Part shown: piece after piece, positions 11,149-23,513 of the stretch | Position numbering within the stretch: the first letter of the stretch is position 1 | How the letters are laid out: every line of letters begins with the position of its first letter | NCBI GenBank assembly: GCA_963922205.1 | Contig: CAWUHX010000347.1 | Span: 241,991-305,990, forward strand | Direction: 5' to 3' | Length of the DNA stretch: 64,000 bases | Source of the DNA: Romanomermis culicivorax | Lineage: Eukaryota > Nematoda > Enoplea > Mermithida > Mermithidae | Notes under the pieces: generated by a model | Seen by the model: the letters and a program-made list of their open reading frames with translations, nothing else | Database searches by the model: none | What the model was told of the DNA's origin: nothing | Made by a program: the position numbers and the translations under genes

Positions 11149-11680
11149 GAGCTTCGAGAAACCGGCCCCAGATTTAGATTTCAGCCCAGGATTGCAAAAT
11201 TTGAAAAATGGCATTCTCACATGATGCATTTGATTCCATCAGGGTATGTGTCCACTAGTTTATTTATTTTAAAATTACACACTGCGATCCTAAGTACAAC
11301 ACATGAAAAAACAGTAACATTACTGCTGATATCAATAAAGAAATTTTGTTGTTGATAAGTGGCAAATGTTGTAGTGTGTTTCTGCCGATTTTAGTGGATT
11401 TCGTAATTTCGTGTTGATTGTGAAGAAGCACGCGCGCGACTGAACTTTAGTGGACCATTCCAGGGTAGTTACTGTAGCTCTCAGATTCAGTTGGTGTGTC
11501 AGTTTTATTCATTATTAGTCACTGCTTCACTGCAGTCACTGCAAACCAAAGGTTTACCAATTTGGATCTTCACCATTGGATTTAAGTACTACTTCTCCTA
11601 TAGTCCTTTTCGGGTAAGGATTAGGTGGTTGAAAGCTTGTGCATTGAGGTCGATTCCTGGCTATCTGTCTTGCCAAATCT
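11149..11680. other. Flank starting with a CCGGCCCC transposon-end motif
   Basis: GCTTCGAGAAACCGGCCCC directly after the LTR resembles the end of a common class of short inverted-repeat transposons. The LTR element may have landed in one. No gene is seen in the rest. Confidence 0.35.
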
Positions 11681-11783
11681 TATTCACTTCTGACTCATGG
11701 ACTAGGACAGGTATAACAGTATATTCTAACTCATGGACTAGGACAGGTATTCACTCCTGACTCATGGACTAGGACCTGATGGG
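11681..11783. repeat. Three-copy tandem repeat
   Basis: The core ACTCATGGACTAGGACAGG occurs three times about 32-38 bp apart; the third copy ends GGACCTGATGGG. No function is apparent. Confidence 0.8.
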
Positions 11784-13071
11784 TCTTTAACCCCTCATTT
11801 ATTTCAAATATAACATAAACAGAACAAAAAAATTTTCTATAACGTATGATTCAATAGTGAAAATTTCTCAAATATTATAGCATTTGGGAATGGACAGAGT
11901 TCTTACCATGTAAAAAGTTGATTTTGTATTCCCCACTCTTTGGAAGAAATTTTGCACTTTTTCTACATCATAAAGTTTTTCCTTGCATGTCAAATTGAGC
12001 TAGCGGCACATGTTTATCGTTTCAAAAAAATGGGATTTGTCATTCTTTCTCAATCTCAGTCCTTGCTGTTTAGGAACAGCTGACTTTTTTCATTGTGGAA
12101 TGACAAAGCGCAAGAATCCATTTTTTTACAGAAAAATCCAGCGCCAAAATGCCCATGTGAAGATATTCACTATCATTAAGTTAGTTGGCACCAAAGTGAG
12201 TGACTGACTGGTGATGAAATGGAGGCACCAAAACCTTGCATTCCAATTCTTTCTCACCTTTGCTTACACTAAAATTGGAATAAACTGTTAATTAGAGACT
12301 CTTCACCAACACCCAATAAAAAAATTTCGGAAGTAAGTTTGTACATAAGGTTTTTGGATTAAAGGTCATCTATACTTGCTTTTTCAGATGGAACACAATG
12401 TAATGCTATGGACACAACCTTACCAAATGGAAGAGAATTTTCATTCCATTTGGTTTGGCTGAACATTACCATTGGTCATTTTCTAGAAAATTACAGTTAT
12501 CCTTTCTGATCAAAAGTAGATTTTCAGGCTGAACATTTCATCCTGTTGGGGATCCATTCCATTCCATGGAAAAAGGCAAGTTTAAATGGCCCTTTACAAA
12601 CTCCATAGCAGTATGCAATCAGTCTTTTATCACCTAATGTTTCTGTCTACTGTTGTTCCTGAAATCAAGCATAGGCTTTTAGTCTATTTTCAAGTAAAGG
12701 CCAATCTGTAGGGCTGTTACCTGAAGCCATGACCATAGACATTCAATTTTTTCATCAAAATCTTGAGCCCAGGTCTCTTTCCATTGTGTTTCACTTTTCT
12801 TTCTGCTGTCCCATGCAATAAAATCAGAAAAACATGTTCTTTCTCAGGCGACACAGGGCAGTGCCTTGTCCTCCTTATGTTGATGAATTGGTTTTAACCA
12901 GTTAATGTTTCATTTTTTTCCCTGCTAGTAATTGTAAAAATTTTTCAGGCCCATTCAAAAAATGTTTTCCTTAATAACTCAGTCAATTTTAGAGATATTT
13001 AGTTCTAGTAAAGTTCATTGAGTGTGGTATGCTGATGGTCACAACACATACTCACTCAATCTTTTCTTAAT
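11784..13071. other. No gene seen
   Basis: Ordinary AT-rich sequence. The short frame at 12010-12207 has no recognisable feature. Confidence 0.5.
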
Positions 13072-13230
13072 CTTTACAAAAATGTTAGCAAACACCTTGA
13101 AAAAGCTGTCACCACGGTTAATGCTAAAAAAGGTCATAAAATACAAGCTGATTACCTCGGACGCTATAATATTACCAACATTTCTACTCTTGAACAGTTG
13201 AACATAGTGTTGTCACAATTGATGCACTAG
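13072..13230 (+). pseudogene. Coding-like fragment of unknown gene
   Basis: About 52 codons are open with protein-like composition (a Lys-rich helix, then GRYNITNISTLEQLN) and end at a TAG. The segment lacks a start and splice sites. It may belong with the fragment at 14001-14854 as debris of one element or gene. No family was recognised. Confidence 0.25.
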
Positions 13231-14000
13231 ACCCATCCGGCAGACTGCAAATTGTGTCCACTTCTTGCCTAAAAAATTATAATCCATGACTTATCAGAGA
13301 CATCTTTTTAGCTGAGTCTGGTGGTCCTCCACGACCACTTGTGACTCCTAATAGTTGAGTTTTACGTCTTCACATAACTATATACATTTCTGTACATAAC
13401 TATTTTTCACCTATTTACTAAAAGCTCTAAAACTTATACTTTCAGCACCTCCGTTACTGCTATTATATTGTGTGCGTGTTTACTACCCCCCAAAACAACC
13501 AAATTTTTCGGGTCAGCCTAACAGAGGCCATTCAAATGGTGAGAACTCAGAATATGTTTGAGGAAGTGTTTACTACCCCAAAATGACATCACGTTTAAGC
13601 TTTATGTGTATGTTTCATTTTCTTGGTCTTCCTGGATTGGCGCTTGTCCTCTGTCTGCCTCTGTGCCTACAAGACTTCCAGTGGTCAGTCGCCATTGATC
13701 TGATCAATTGTTATGCCTTGGCCTAGCTCATGTAACCTTTGACACCGAGGCTGGAGATAGTCCATAATCAAGACACTGTCTGTTCCAAAATTATTCGAAA
13801 AATTTCATGTTCCAAATCATCCACATTTTCCAACACTCAAAATACAACTAATTTTCCAAAAATTCAAAACTATTTCTTTATTTTCTCACACTTTCAGCCA
13901 AATCGATATTTTTGAATTTCCATCTCTGTTTAGTATCTTTCCCGAGTACCTGCTCTCAGTAGATCTTCCATAGTTTCAAAAAATGTTTACCTAAGATAAC

Positions 14001-14854
14001 TCTTTTCAGAGTTCAACATCAAGAAGCTTGTTCGGGTAAGAGAGCTAGAGCAGTGGTACATGTCACTGTTTCAGCATTCTCCTAATTTTATTCCTTTGCC
14101 GGAGTTCGTATGCCCCAGCAACCTGAACTCCCCCTTGGCTGCTGTGCAGATGCCAAATTTTCGGGATACACTCTGATGGGTTTTGATATGGAGTCGACTC
14201 CCACATCAGATCTCCTCATATATGACAAATCTTCTTTTATTCCTTTTAACACTGAAACTAAGACACTTTCTCGCTGCATCCAACTCGCCTACCTTCACAA
14301 CCGAGCCCTTGGTTAGCATTCTTTTAACATTTGACAATGACCATACCATTGTTGTGATGTTTGACGCCAACAATGACTGGTGTACTCTGCACTCTTTAGT
14401 TGGACCTTCTTATTGCACCACGAGGCAGAAGAAAGACCCTATGATTATCCTAAAGGTATCCATGGTTGAGATTTTTCGTCTCGTGTCTCGCATCAAAAGG
14501 GACCTTATACTTTTCAACAAAGCCTGACTTATTGGCTTTTTTCCCAAACATCGCACCCTTAAGGCTTGCATGTCGTGCATGTGGGTTGAGGACACCATTT
14601 GTCACACTCACAACTTTTCTGAAAATCCTATGTACTTTGTGACCCCATCCGACCATGAACTGGTGGGCCAGAAGCTTTTGTATGCTAGTCTGAATGCTAT
14701 CTATCCAACTCTCCTGTTTCTCACTCTGGGGCACTGTGATTTCTTAGACGAGATTTACTTCGTGGCCCAAACGTTTCCACACGATGAGTTTGTCATATTT
14801 TCAGTCAAAAAAGCACAATTTTTTTATGATTTTCGAAAAATCTTTTTTCGTTAA
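14001..14854 (+). pseudogene. Degraded coding sequence, possibly exonuclease-like
   Basis: Sequence here is more GC- and codon-like than its surroundings and reads as protein in more than one frame, as if frameshifted: 14110-14316, 14183-14527 and 14570-14854. A possible 58-bp intron precedes it (GG/GTAAGAG near 14034 to TTTCAG near 14073). One segment reads GFDMESTP and, about 30 residues on, IQLAYLHN. This spacing resembles the first conserved block of DEDD-type 3'-5' exonucleases (FDxE followed by IQLA). That is too little for a firm call. The end runs into an AT-rich stretch. Confidence 0.3.
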
Positions 14855-15179
14855 AATTTTTATAAATTAAAATTTTTTCGTAAAAAATGTAAATTTTTGT
14901 AAATTTAAATTCGTAAAATTCGATAGGTTTGGCAATGCATGGCAGCCTAGAAATCGCCACTTGTTTCGCACGTGGCGCACGTTTTTCGAAAATAGATGCC
15001 TTACACGTTCTCGGACAGCACGGCCTACGTTGTAGAACAACGGAACGCCGCCCGGACGGCCAAAGTGAGATTTTTGATTTTGTGAAAAATTAAATTTTTT
15101 AAATTTTGGATAAAAAAATCTTTCCAATAATTTTTTAATTTTTTTATTTGTCGAATTTTTCAACTTTTTCATAAAAAAG
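14855..15179. other. AT-rich DNA with a short GC-rich island
   Basis: No gene is seen. A GC-rich patch at about 14930-15065 with CGCACGTGGCGCACG is embedded in TTTTTCGTAAAA-type sequence. Confidence 0.4.
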
Positions 15180-16010
15180 TAAAAATTTTAGAAAGAATGC
15201 AAAAGAAACAAAAATGAGAAAAACGGAAGCAAAAAGAAAAAGATGACAATAACAGGAAAGAAAATCAGAAAAACAGAAATACGAAGAAAAAGAAAGCAGA
15301 AAACAGAAAATAAATACAGAAAAAAAATAAAAATAACGAAAAAGCATAGAAAAACAAATCAGAAAAAATACATAAAATGATTTGGAAAGATTAGAAGAAA
15401 AAAATGGCAAAAAAAGAAGAAACTGAAGAAAAGCAGCAAAAGTATAAACAAAAAACAAAACAAAGAAAGTAAAAGCGACAAAAAAGAAAAAGAAACACAC
15501 TAAAAAGCGACAAGTAAAGAAGAAAAAAGACAAAACAAAAAAGTAACAAAAGTATAAATAAACAAGTAAAAATAACAGAATGAAAAAAGCGAAAAATTTG
15601 CATGACTAGAAAGACTAGAAAAAAAATAGAAACAAAGTAGAAAAGAAAAAGGAATAATTACAGAACAAAGAGAAAAGCTAGAAAACAGAATGATCAGAAA
15701 AAAGAAAATAAAAAAATATAGAATGAAGAGGAAAGAAATAGAAAAAAGACCAATTTTGAACGTTTTCTCGCAGATATGTAGAAAAAAGAAAAAAAGAACA
15801 CAAATAGAAAAATAGAAGCCAGAATGTATAAAAAAGAGAAACGAAAAAACGGATAAGAGAAAAAGAAAAGAAAAAAGAGAAAAAAACAGAAATTGAGAAA
15901 AAAATTAAAAAGTATAACAGAAAAAATGAAACAAAAACAAAAAATATAAAAAACAAATAGACAGAAAGCAGTTGAAACAACATAAAAGAAATAAAGAAAA
16001 AAGTTCTTCA
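15180..16010. repeat. Long purine-rich low-complexity tract
   Basis: About 830 bp on the plus strand are nearly all A with G and occasional C (GAAAAAGAAAA-type words). The complementary strand gives long Phe/Ser/Leu frames that are artefacts of composition. Confidence 0.85.
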
Positions 16011-16289
16011 TTTTTCAGGTATGGATAAACGATTATAAAGATATTTTCTACAAAGTGAGGCCTCGTGAGTGAAAAAAATCGCGTTTATTCTTGTGTTTTT
16101 TCCGTTTTAAAATGTAAAAAATACAAGAGATGGAAAAAATGTACACATAAGATTTTTACAAAAAACTGAATTTTCGGCTGAAATCCTAAAATTTTCAATT
16201 TTCAATCGCATTTGAGATACAGTTTAATACAAAAAACGGGAATTTTTCGCGAAAAAATTGAGAAAATTCTTATTTTTGGTCATTTTTAA

Positions 16290-17985
16290 ATTTAAATTCG
16301 CATTTTTAAACGTCAAATTTGGCTTTTTGGTGTATTTTTTGTAAATGATTTATAATGCTAAAAGTACAAAAAATCTTTTAAAATTTGTACCAATTTTTAA
16401 ATTTTTGTATAAGAAAGGTGGAAATTTCACGTATAGTCTTGTTTTTTAAGGTGCTACTAAGATGAAAAATGACACAAATATTAGGTGACTTGAAAATCCT
16501 GCACGTGAAGCCTTTACTGTACATTTTTTCACTCAAAAAAAATTCCAAGTGTTAGTTGAGTGTCGCAACTGAACTTAATCTCCATATGACCTACGGCTTG
16601 GTAGAGAATGCTGAAAATATAAAATAGTACTTGCTTGATTCATTATTTGGAAGCATTTTATAAAAAATAGACTATAGAAAGAGTTAATTTTTTTAATTTT
16701 TGAGTTACATTTGTATTGTTAAATGTCAAATTTGAAATTTGGGTGATTTTTTTCAGTCATTGATGATGTGAAAAAAATTGAAAAGCCTAAGATTTTTACA
16801 AATTTCTAGATTTTTGTACAAAAAATGCTTAAATTTCGACCTGAAAAGGTTAATTTTAATTTTTTACAGTTTAAACTTGTGTTTTTTGACGTCCGATTTG
16901 AAATTTGTGTAATTTTTTTAGTTATTTATAATGCTGAAAATACAAAAAAAACTGTAAAATTTTTACAAATTTCTAGATTTTTGTGCAAATAAGCTGAAAA
17001 TTTCACCAAAACAGTTAATTTTTTGAATTCTAGAATTCAAATTTGTATTTTTGACATCAGATTTGATATTTGTGATTTTTCCAGTAATTTATAATGCAAA
17101 ACATCAAAAAACAAAATTTTTACTTATTCCTGAAACTTTTGTACGAAAACGCTTGAATATTCAGCTAAAAAATTTAATTTAAAAAAATTTTTGACTTTAA
17201 GTTTGTATTTCTTGACGTCAGATTTAAAATTTGTGTAGGTTTTCCAGTGATTTATAATGCTGAAAATACAAAAAAAATAAAATTTTACAAATTTCTAGAT
17301 TTTTGTACAAAAATACTTGAATTTTGGCTTGAAAAAATTATTTTTTCGCATTTTCGAGTTGAAATTCGTTGTTTTTTTTGACTCAGATTTGAAATTTGAG
17401 CGATTTTTTCACTGACTTTTGATGCAAAAAATACAGAAAAAACTATAAAAATTGTAAAAATTTCTAGATTTTTGTACAAAAATGCTTGAATTTCGACCTA
17501 AAAAAATTAATTTTTCGAATTTTAGAGTTTAAATTTGTATCTTTTGATGTCAGATTCGAAATTTGTATGATTTTTTCAGTCATATCCAATGCAAAAAATT
17601 GAAAAAAATTAAATTTTTACAAATTTCTGAATTTTTGTACTTTTTTGTTGTAAGATTTTTATAAAATTTAAAAAAATTTGATTATTTTTATTTTTGAGTT
17701 CAAGTATTTTTTGACGTCAGATTTGAAATTTGAGTGATTTTTCTGATTATTTATTTTGCAAAAAAAGAACTAAAAAATTGTATAAATTTGCAAATTTTTG
17801 TACGAAAAAGGTGTAATTTTCACCTAAAATAATAATCTTTTCGAATCTTTGAATTTAAATATGTATTTTTTAACGTAGGATTTGAAATCTGAGTGATTTT
17901 TTCAGTGATTTATATTGCTGAAAAGACAAAAAAATTACAAATTTCTAGATTTGTGAACAAAAAAGCTGGAATTTTCACCTAAAAA
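16290..17985. repeat. Satellite-like tandem array, unit about 150-170 bp
   Basis: About nine diverged head-to-tail copies can be followed. Each contains in order TTTGTATTTTTTGACGTCAG, GATTTGAAATTTG, a TTTATAATGC word, ACAAATTTCTAGATTTTTG and a CTTGAATTTC-like segment. Starts lie near 16290, 16700, 16861, 17020, 17190, 17340, 17510, 17690 and 17840. Divergence between units is high, so the array is old. A transposon fragment interrupts it near 16610. Confidence 0.8.
16610..16675 (-). mobile_element. Fragment of TA-flanked MITE family M
   Basis: It ends AGCATTTTATAAAAAATAGACTATA and carries ATAGTACTTGCTT, both diagnostic of the family whose complete copy is at 37271-37514. Only one end is present. 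Confidence 0.6.
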
Positions 17986-17989
17986 TTTT

Positions 17990-19455
17990 GCTAAAAAATT
18001 TCGAATTTACCCTCAAAAAGTGTGAATTTTTGCGCGAAAAATGTTAATTTTTCCAATCAAAGTTCGGATTTTACTCACTAAAATGTGAATTCGCATTGAA
18101 AATGTGAATGTCGCACTAAAAATGTAAATTTTTCTTGCAGAATTTCACTTCAGAAAATGTGAATTTTGCTTCAAAAATTGTGTGTTCTTTTTACGGAAAG
18201 TGAGAATTATAGACGAAAAATGTGAATTTCACTTTTGAAAATATGAATATTGCCTGTAAAAGATCGAATTCTACCCACAAAAAGTGCGAATTTCACGCGA
18301 AAAATGCGAACTTCACTCCTGAAAGTATGTATTTTAGTCAAAAGAATTATAGCGACGAAAATGTGGATTTCATTCTTGAAAATAACAATTTCGACGGAAA
18401 AAAATCAATTTTTCTAGCAAGAAAATTCGAATTTCACTCACAAAAAGCGTAAATTCTGCAAGAAAAATGCAAATTTCACTTTTGAAAATACGAATTGTGT
18501 TCAAGAAAAGTCGATTTCTGTTCAAAAGCTGCAAAATGTTAATCCTGATCGCAATCGCAAAGAAATTAAAATTTTACTCACCAAAGTACCAATTTTGCAA
18601 AGAATGTGAAAGCTATTCCTGAAAATATAAATTTTTCTCAAAAAAAGTTTGAATTCTTTCTATGAAGTACAAATTTGACTAAAAAATTTTAATTTTTTAG
18701 GATGAAATTTGAATTATACTCACAAAAAAGTTGGAACTTTTCAGGAAAAACGCGACTTCCCCCCCCCCCCCCGAAAATATGAATTTTGCACAAGGAAGTT
18801 CGTATTGTCCTTACAAAAAGTGTAAATTTTGCACAGCAAATGACAATTTCACTCTTTTAAATACGAATTTCGCTCAAAAAAACTTTGAATTCTTCTCATA
18901 AAGGCAAATTTCGCTCAAAAAATGTCAATTACGTCCGCAAGAAAATTTTAATTCTGCTCACTGAAAATGTGAATATTGGACGAAAATGTGGATTTCGTTT
19001 TTGAAAATGTAAATTTTTTCTCGAAGGAAAACCAACATTTTTCCTCACAAAAAGTGCGAAATTTGCACGAAAAATCGTAAGGTAATTTTTGAAAATTTGA
19101 AGTCTGTAGTCTCTCTCCTCAAAGTGCGAAGTCTCCTCAAAAAAAGCTAATTTTTCTCGCAGGAAAATCTGTCCAGAAATTTGAATTTCGACTAAAAAAT
19201 TCGAATTCTTACAATGAAATTCGAATTTTTCTCAAAAATTTACAATTTCGCCTGATAAAAAATTAGAATTCTACTCACACAACGTGTAAATTTCGCAAGA
19301 AAAAATTTTATACATACAAATTTTGCTCAAAAAATTTTGAATTTTTCCCACAGAGTGCGAAATCCAGTCAAAAATTTTTAATCATGCCGGAAAAATACAA
19401 TTTCGCTCACAAAAGTGTTAATTTTGTACAAAAATTTGAATTTTAGCATATTTTT
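17990..19455. repeat. Diverged minisatellite, unit roughly 25-40 bp
   Basis: Variants of CTCAAAAAGTGTGAATTTTGC, with words AAAATGTGAATTT and TTTCACTC, recur throughout with changing spacing. A C15-type homopolymer sits near 18758-18773. No coding potential is seen. Confidence 0.7.
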
Positions 19456-20150
19456 CGTTTTTGTAAAGTCCGAAAATATCATGCTGCAATCGAAAAATTC
19501 GACGCTTATAAAAATCATCAGTTTGTGTTTATCGCGAAAAATTTTGCCCGACGATTTGCATCCAAGAAATCATCGGCACGCCCGAATTTGTTAGTAAATT
19601 TTTGTTTTTTGCTTGTCAAAATAGAATTTTCATCAATTTTTTTCCGCAAAATTAGCATATTTTCGAGAATTTTTTCCTTTTCCACAATTTTGTTCTACGA
19701 AATTTACATATTTTTTAGAATTTATATTTTCAAATTAACAAAAAACGGAAGAGAAAAAACAAAAAAAGAAAAACACATAGAGAAAAAAGACAATAGGGGA
19801 AAATAATGGAAACAGAAATGAAAAAAGGAAAGAAAAAAAGGAAAAAACAATTGCAAAATAAAGGTCAAATGATATAATTTTTTATCTGTTCAAACCATTA
19901 TTTTTGAAAAATTTTTTTGATTCTATGTTTTTCATATCTTACATTTTGAAATGCTTTTACTTTTTTCGATCGCAATTTTTTTACGTTTTGGCTTTTTTAA
20001 ACTTTTTCTTTTTATTCTTTTTTACTTTTTCAGTTTCTTTCACTTTTTTCTATTTTACTTCTTTTCCAAGTTAGAAAAAATAAACATGTTTTTTATCTTT
20101 TGTTTTTTCTATCCATACGTTTTTTATTTATTTTTTAGAGAAAAAGATGA
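19456..20150. repeat. Purine tract followed by pyrimidine tract
   Basis: A plus-strand purine-rich stretch (about 19740-19860) is followed by a pyrimidine-rich stretch (about 19950-20120), giving an imperfect inverted composition. Open frames in it are compositional. Confidence 0.6.
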
Positions 20151-22774
20151 ATGATTTCCATTGTTCATTAGAAAATGTTTATTTTTCAACTACAAAAGTC
20201 AAAAATGTGAAGTTCTGATAGCAAATGACTGTCCTTGAATATAGAATCGTAAACCTGACAATTTTTCGGTTTTAAAGGGCCATCCTCGCTGTAAATAGGT
20301 GAAAAATGCAAATTTTTCTGTGGAAAAATGGTCATTTAAATATGTAACAAACATGTCAGAAATTTCATCTCCATTGCAAACAAACAATATTGAACATTGA
20401 AGCTTTTTAACGAAAAATGGAAAATGCGAATTTTCTGATAGAAAATGGTAATTTTTGAACGAAAGAAAGTTAACCATGTCAATTTTTCTTCACTTAAGTT
20501 TCTGATAAAAAAAGTGTAAGATTTGTTCAAAAAATGAAAATTTCTGATGTGTTTTATTAAGAAAAGTTGAATTAGATGATAAAAAATTTGATATTTTGAA
20601 TTTCCAATAAATAAATTTCATAACTTCGGTTTTTTTAAGGGTTCAAAATTTTGTTTAAATTCCACAATTTTAATCTGCTCAAAAAACTTAAAAGTTGAAA
20701 ATTTTCCCAAATTATATTGAATTTTAGAAACCAAACTTTCCGTTTTTTCGAAAAATTTAAATTTCAGATTTTTTGAACAAAAAAATAAAAATTTTATAAT
20801 TTTGTTTAAAAAGTAGGAAATTTAAAGGTTTATTTTGTTTAAAACAGTTGAGAATCTAATCATTACAGAAAATTAAAATTATGAAGTTGGATTTCTTTTT
20901 ATCAAAAAATTGGAATTTTAGAGTTTAAAAATGAGGAAAAATTAAAATTTCTAAATTCAGTTTTTATAAATTATCTTAAATTGTTATATTTTTCAATACA
21001 AAATCGAAATCTCAAGCCTCTTTTTTTCAAAAAAATGAATATCAGTAATTTTTTAAATAATTTAAAAATAAAAATATTTATTTATGGCACAAAGCATAGG
21101 AAAAATTAAAATTTTTGATCATTTTCTGCAACAACTTGACATTTGTCAGTTTTTTTCGCCCAAAAAAATGGGGTTTCTACGGTTGGTTCAGTTATATGAT
21201 TAGCTAATCTTGAGGGTCACCATGGTTGTGCACATGGCTGATAATTTCTGAGGATCGTATGATACTCCTTTAGTGCATTCCTGTAAAAGTTCCAGGTCCG
21301 TTGGGGGAGGTAAACTTCTGATGTGCGGAATGGAGTACCCAATTTCCCCAAAATCGTCAAAAAACGTTCAAAATTTTCCCCCAGATCTTGGTTGGATCCC
21401 AAAATAGCCGAAAAATGGTCAAAATGTAGGAAAAATTCAAAAAAAAAATTTGCAAGAAGATCAAAAAATGCACTTTTTTCTAATTTTTCGAGTTGAGGGC
21501 GGATCCCAACGTTTGAGTACTTGGTCTGACCGAGTTGCGAGGAGGGTCCCCCCAATCCCTCAATTACAGATATGCTTCAAAATCAGCTTCAGAAGTTTCC
21601 CTCGTACTACCGAAAAGAATACATCTTAGATTTCAGGTTTAGCTTCAAATGGTTGTCAGTGAGTTTATGGATTTAAATGTATTATCTACATGGGTAAACA
21701 GATCATTTTGTGCTGATTTTGAATCCGATAGAAATGTTCTGAACTTTTCATGTTTCCAACAACTAAAATGATCAAATAAATACTGGATTTCATGGAAACT
21801 TTTTCCCAGAGATAGCATGTACAATTTCTGAGTTTTCATCTGGAAAAGGTAATAAGCAACTTTTTTATGAAAAGGTATAACAAACAAACCTGTTTATGCA
21901 GCTGCATTCAAATAGTTATAACTATCGCAGATAAGATTACGTACAATTTGGGAAAAAGCTTGTTCGGTATTTATAGCTACTACTTGTTTAGGTCACAAGC
22001 AATAAATTTATGAACTTTCTCTGAACATACATTAAGATTAAAAATGATTCAAGTGATACTCATACAGTGGCAGAGTTTTCTTTTGCTTCAGAAAAGTTCA
22101 CATAATAATCAAAGCGGCCATTGTGTTACGTTTGGTCGTCCAATGCTTTTTTAGAAGCAGAAAAGCTGGACTTAAGGAGTTCCACAATGTGGAACTGGAT
22201 GGAATCTGTTTCTATGTAAAGATAATAAAGGGCCAGTGGGTACAATTCGACCATCTGTTGGTGTACTATTCGCAGTGCATGTTTTGGTATCGTTTTTCGC
22301 GCGTCGTTTGGCCCGAAAAGTAAAGGGTTCATTGCGTTTTTCTCGGGGCACATTGGCTCCAGTTTTCACATTATTGCCTAGCGACCATTTTTCGTCGTTT
22401 TGTGGTTTTATTTTGTGTTCGCCATCAATAAAGTTGATTTTCGAACGTAAAATGTTGACGGCAGCAACAGCACATTGCAGCAGTAGTTATAACCGGGCTT
22501 AACGTAAACGTTTAAAGTTTACTTGAGTCGACATGTGACCTTCATCGAAGGCCGGCCAACCTGCGTGTGTGCGGAGTGCAGCGTATTTTAGTGTGTGCAC
22601 TCAATTCTGGTACAAACTGAAACAGCTCATTCGTCTATACTTTTTGCTCAAAAATCTGTCGCAACTGTTTGCAAGAATCTGAGCGAATCCTCTATTTTTT
22701 CTGTGCGCAAGAAAGATGTTGATGAGTTCTATCCAGTGAAGTATATTTTACAAAAAAAATTTGCATAGTGTTAA
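20151..22774. other. No gene seen
   Basis: From 20151 to about 21180 the DNA is AT-rich with faint repetition of AAAATGGTAATTTTTGAACG-like words. From 21180 to 22774 it is of more mixed composition, with short frames on both strands and no recognisable domain. A GGGTACAATTCGACC...AATAAAGTTGATTTT region near 22235-22440 may be old LTR-like sequence, but no partner was found. Confidence 0.4.
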
Positions 22775-23067
22775 GGACCTGTCATGCTTCGTCGTCGTCG
22801 GATAATGTCGGCCAACACCGGATACAGATAGCGTCGGCCAATGTAGGGCATCTGACACTATCCGACTTCATTGTATGTGTTGATTAACGGGGCGGGTCTT
22901 AAACGTAGAAAGTTGGAGGATTTTCATGAGTGTTGGACTGCGTCCGACAAAAAATTTCAACTCGATCGAAATTGCAATCCGGTGTCGGCTGTCCGACTGT
23001 CGGCCGACTCCGGCCGGTGCCGGTTTCCGACATCGCCCGACGCTATCCGATGAAGTATGGCAGGGCC
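22775..23067. mobile_element. Short DNA element with GTCGG-rich inverted minisatellite ends
   Basis: The left end GGACCTGTCATGCTTCGTC pairs with the right end, whose reverse complement is GGCCCTGCCATACTTCATC. Inside each end lie GTCGG/CCGAC units in opposite orientation (GGATAATGTCGGCC on the left, GCCGACTCCGGCC and CGACGCTATCCGA on the right). Length is 293 bp. No clear target duplication was found. Confidence 0.65.
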
Positions 23068-23440
23068 TCTACATGCACAGCCTAGAAATTCTGCTAGGGG
23101 TCAGCCAGGTAAAATAAAAATATTTTTTTCGTTCGTGATAAAAAGAGGGTCTTTTAACGTCTAAGCAGCATATTCTTCAAAATAAATTACTTAAATATGT
23201 GAAATTCTTTCCTGGGACAGCACCTTTAAAGTTTTATTCTTTAGAATCAAGAATGCTTTATTTAGAAAAACTATTGAACTACAGCATCATTTTCATTTTT
23301 ATGACGATTTTCTCTTCTCTCTTCCTTATTTTCCTTTTTCATCTCAGTGGTTCCTGGAAAGGGATTAAATCTGCTGAGGGTCAAGCAAAATCTGATGGGG
23401 CCAATAACCCTCAACCCTGGACATGCATGAATGGTAACTG
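23068..23440. repeat. Dispersed repeat R2, copy A
   Basis: It matches 55708-56065 in the same orientation: GCACAGCCTAGAAATTC, GTCAGCCAGG, AAAGAG..GGTCTT, GCAGC/GCTTCATATTCTTC, AATATGTGAAA, TTTAAAGTTTTA and AATCTGCTGAGGGTCA-type blocks are shared in order. It starts right at the end of the preceding DNA element. Confidence 0.65.
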
Positions 23441-23513
23441 CAAGGCAAATCCATTTAATTTTATTATGGGAGGCTGCAGTATATGTAAATGGGCGCAATT
23501 ACGCTTCAGTTGA
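23347..23513 (+). other. Exon-like open stretch with a zinc-ribbon-type cysteine pattern
   Basis: A pyrimidine tract ending in CATCTCAG is followed by about 55 open codons to a TGA at 23511. They include W-T-C-x4-C-x2-N-x8-C-x2-C (PWTCMNGNC...GGCSIC), which resembles a RanBP2-type zinc finger although the spacing after Asn is longer than usual. No neighbouring exon was identified. The second repeat copy near 56000 lacks the AG and the cysteines. Confidence 0.22.

Noticed and set aside
15144-16011. Several minus-strand Phe/Ser/Leu-rich frames
   Set aside because: Compositional artefacts of a purine-rich low-complexity tract.
21217-21555. 112-codon minus-strand frame
   Set aside because: No recognisable domain and no splice partners; treated as chance.
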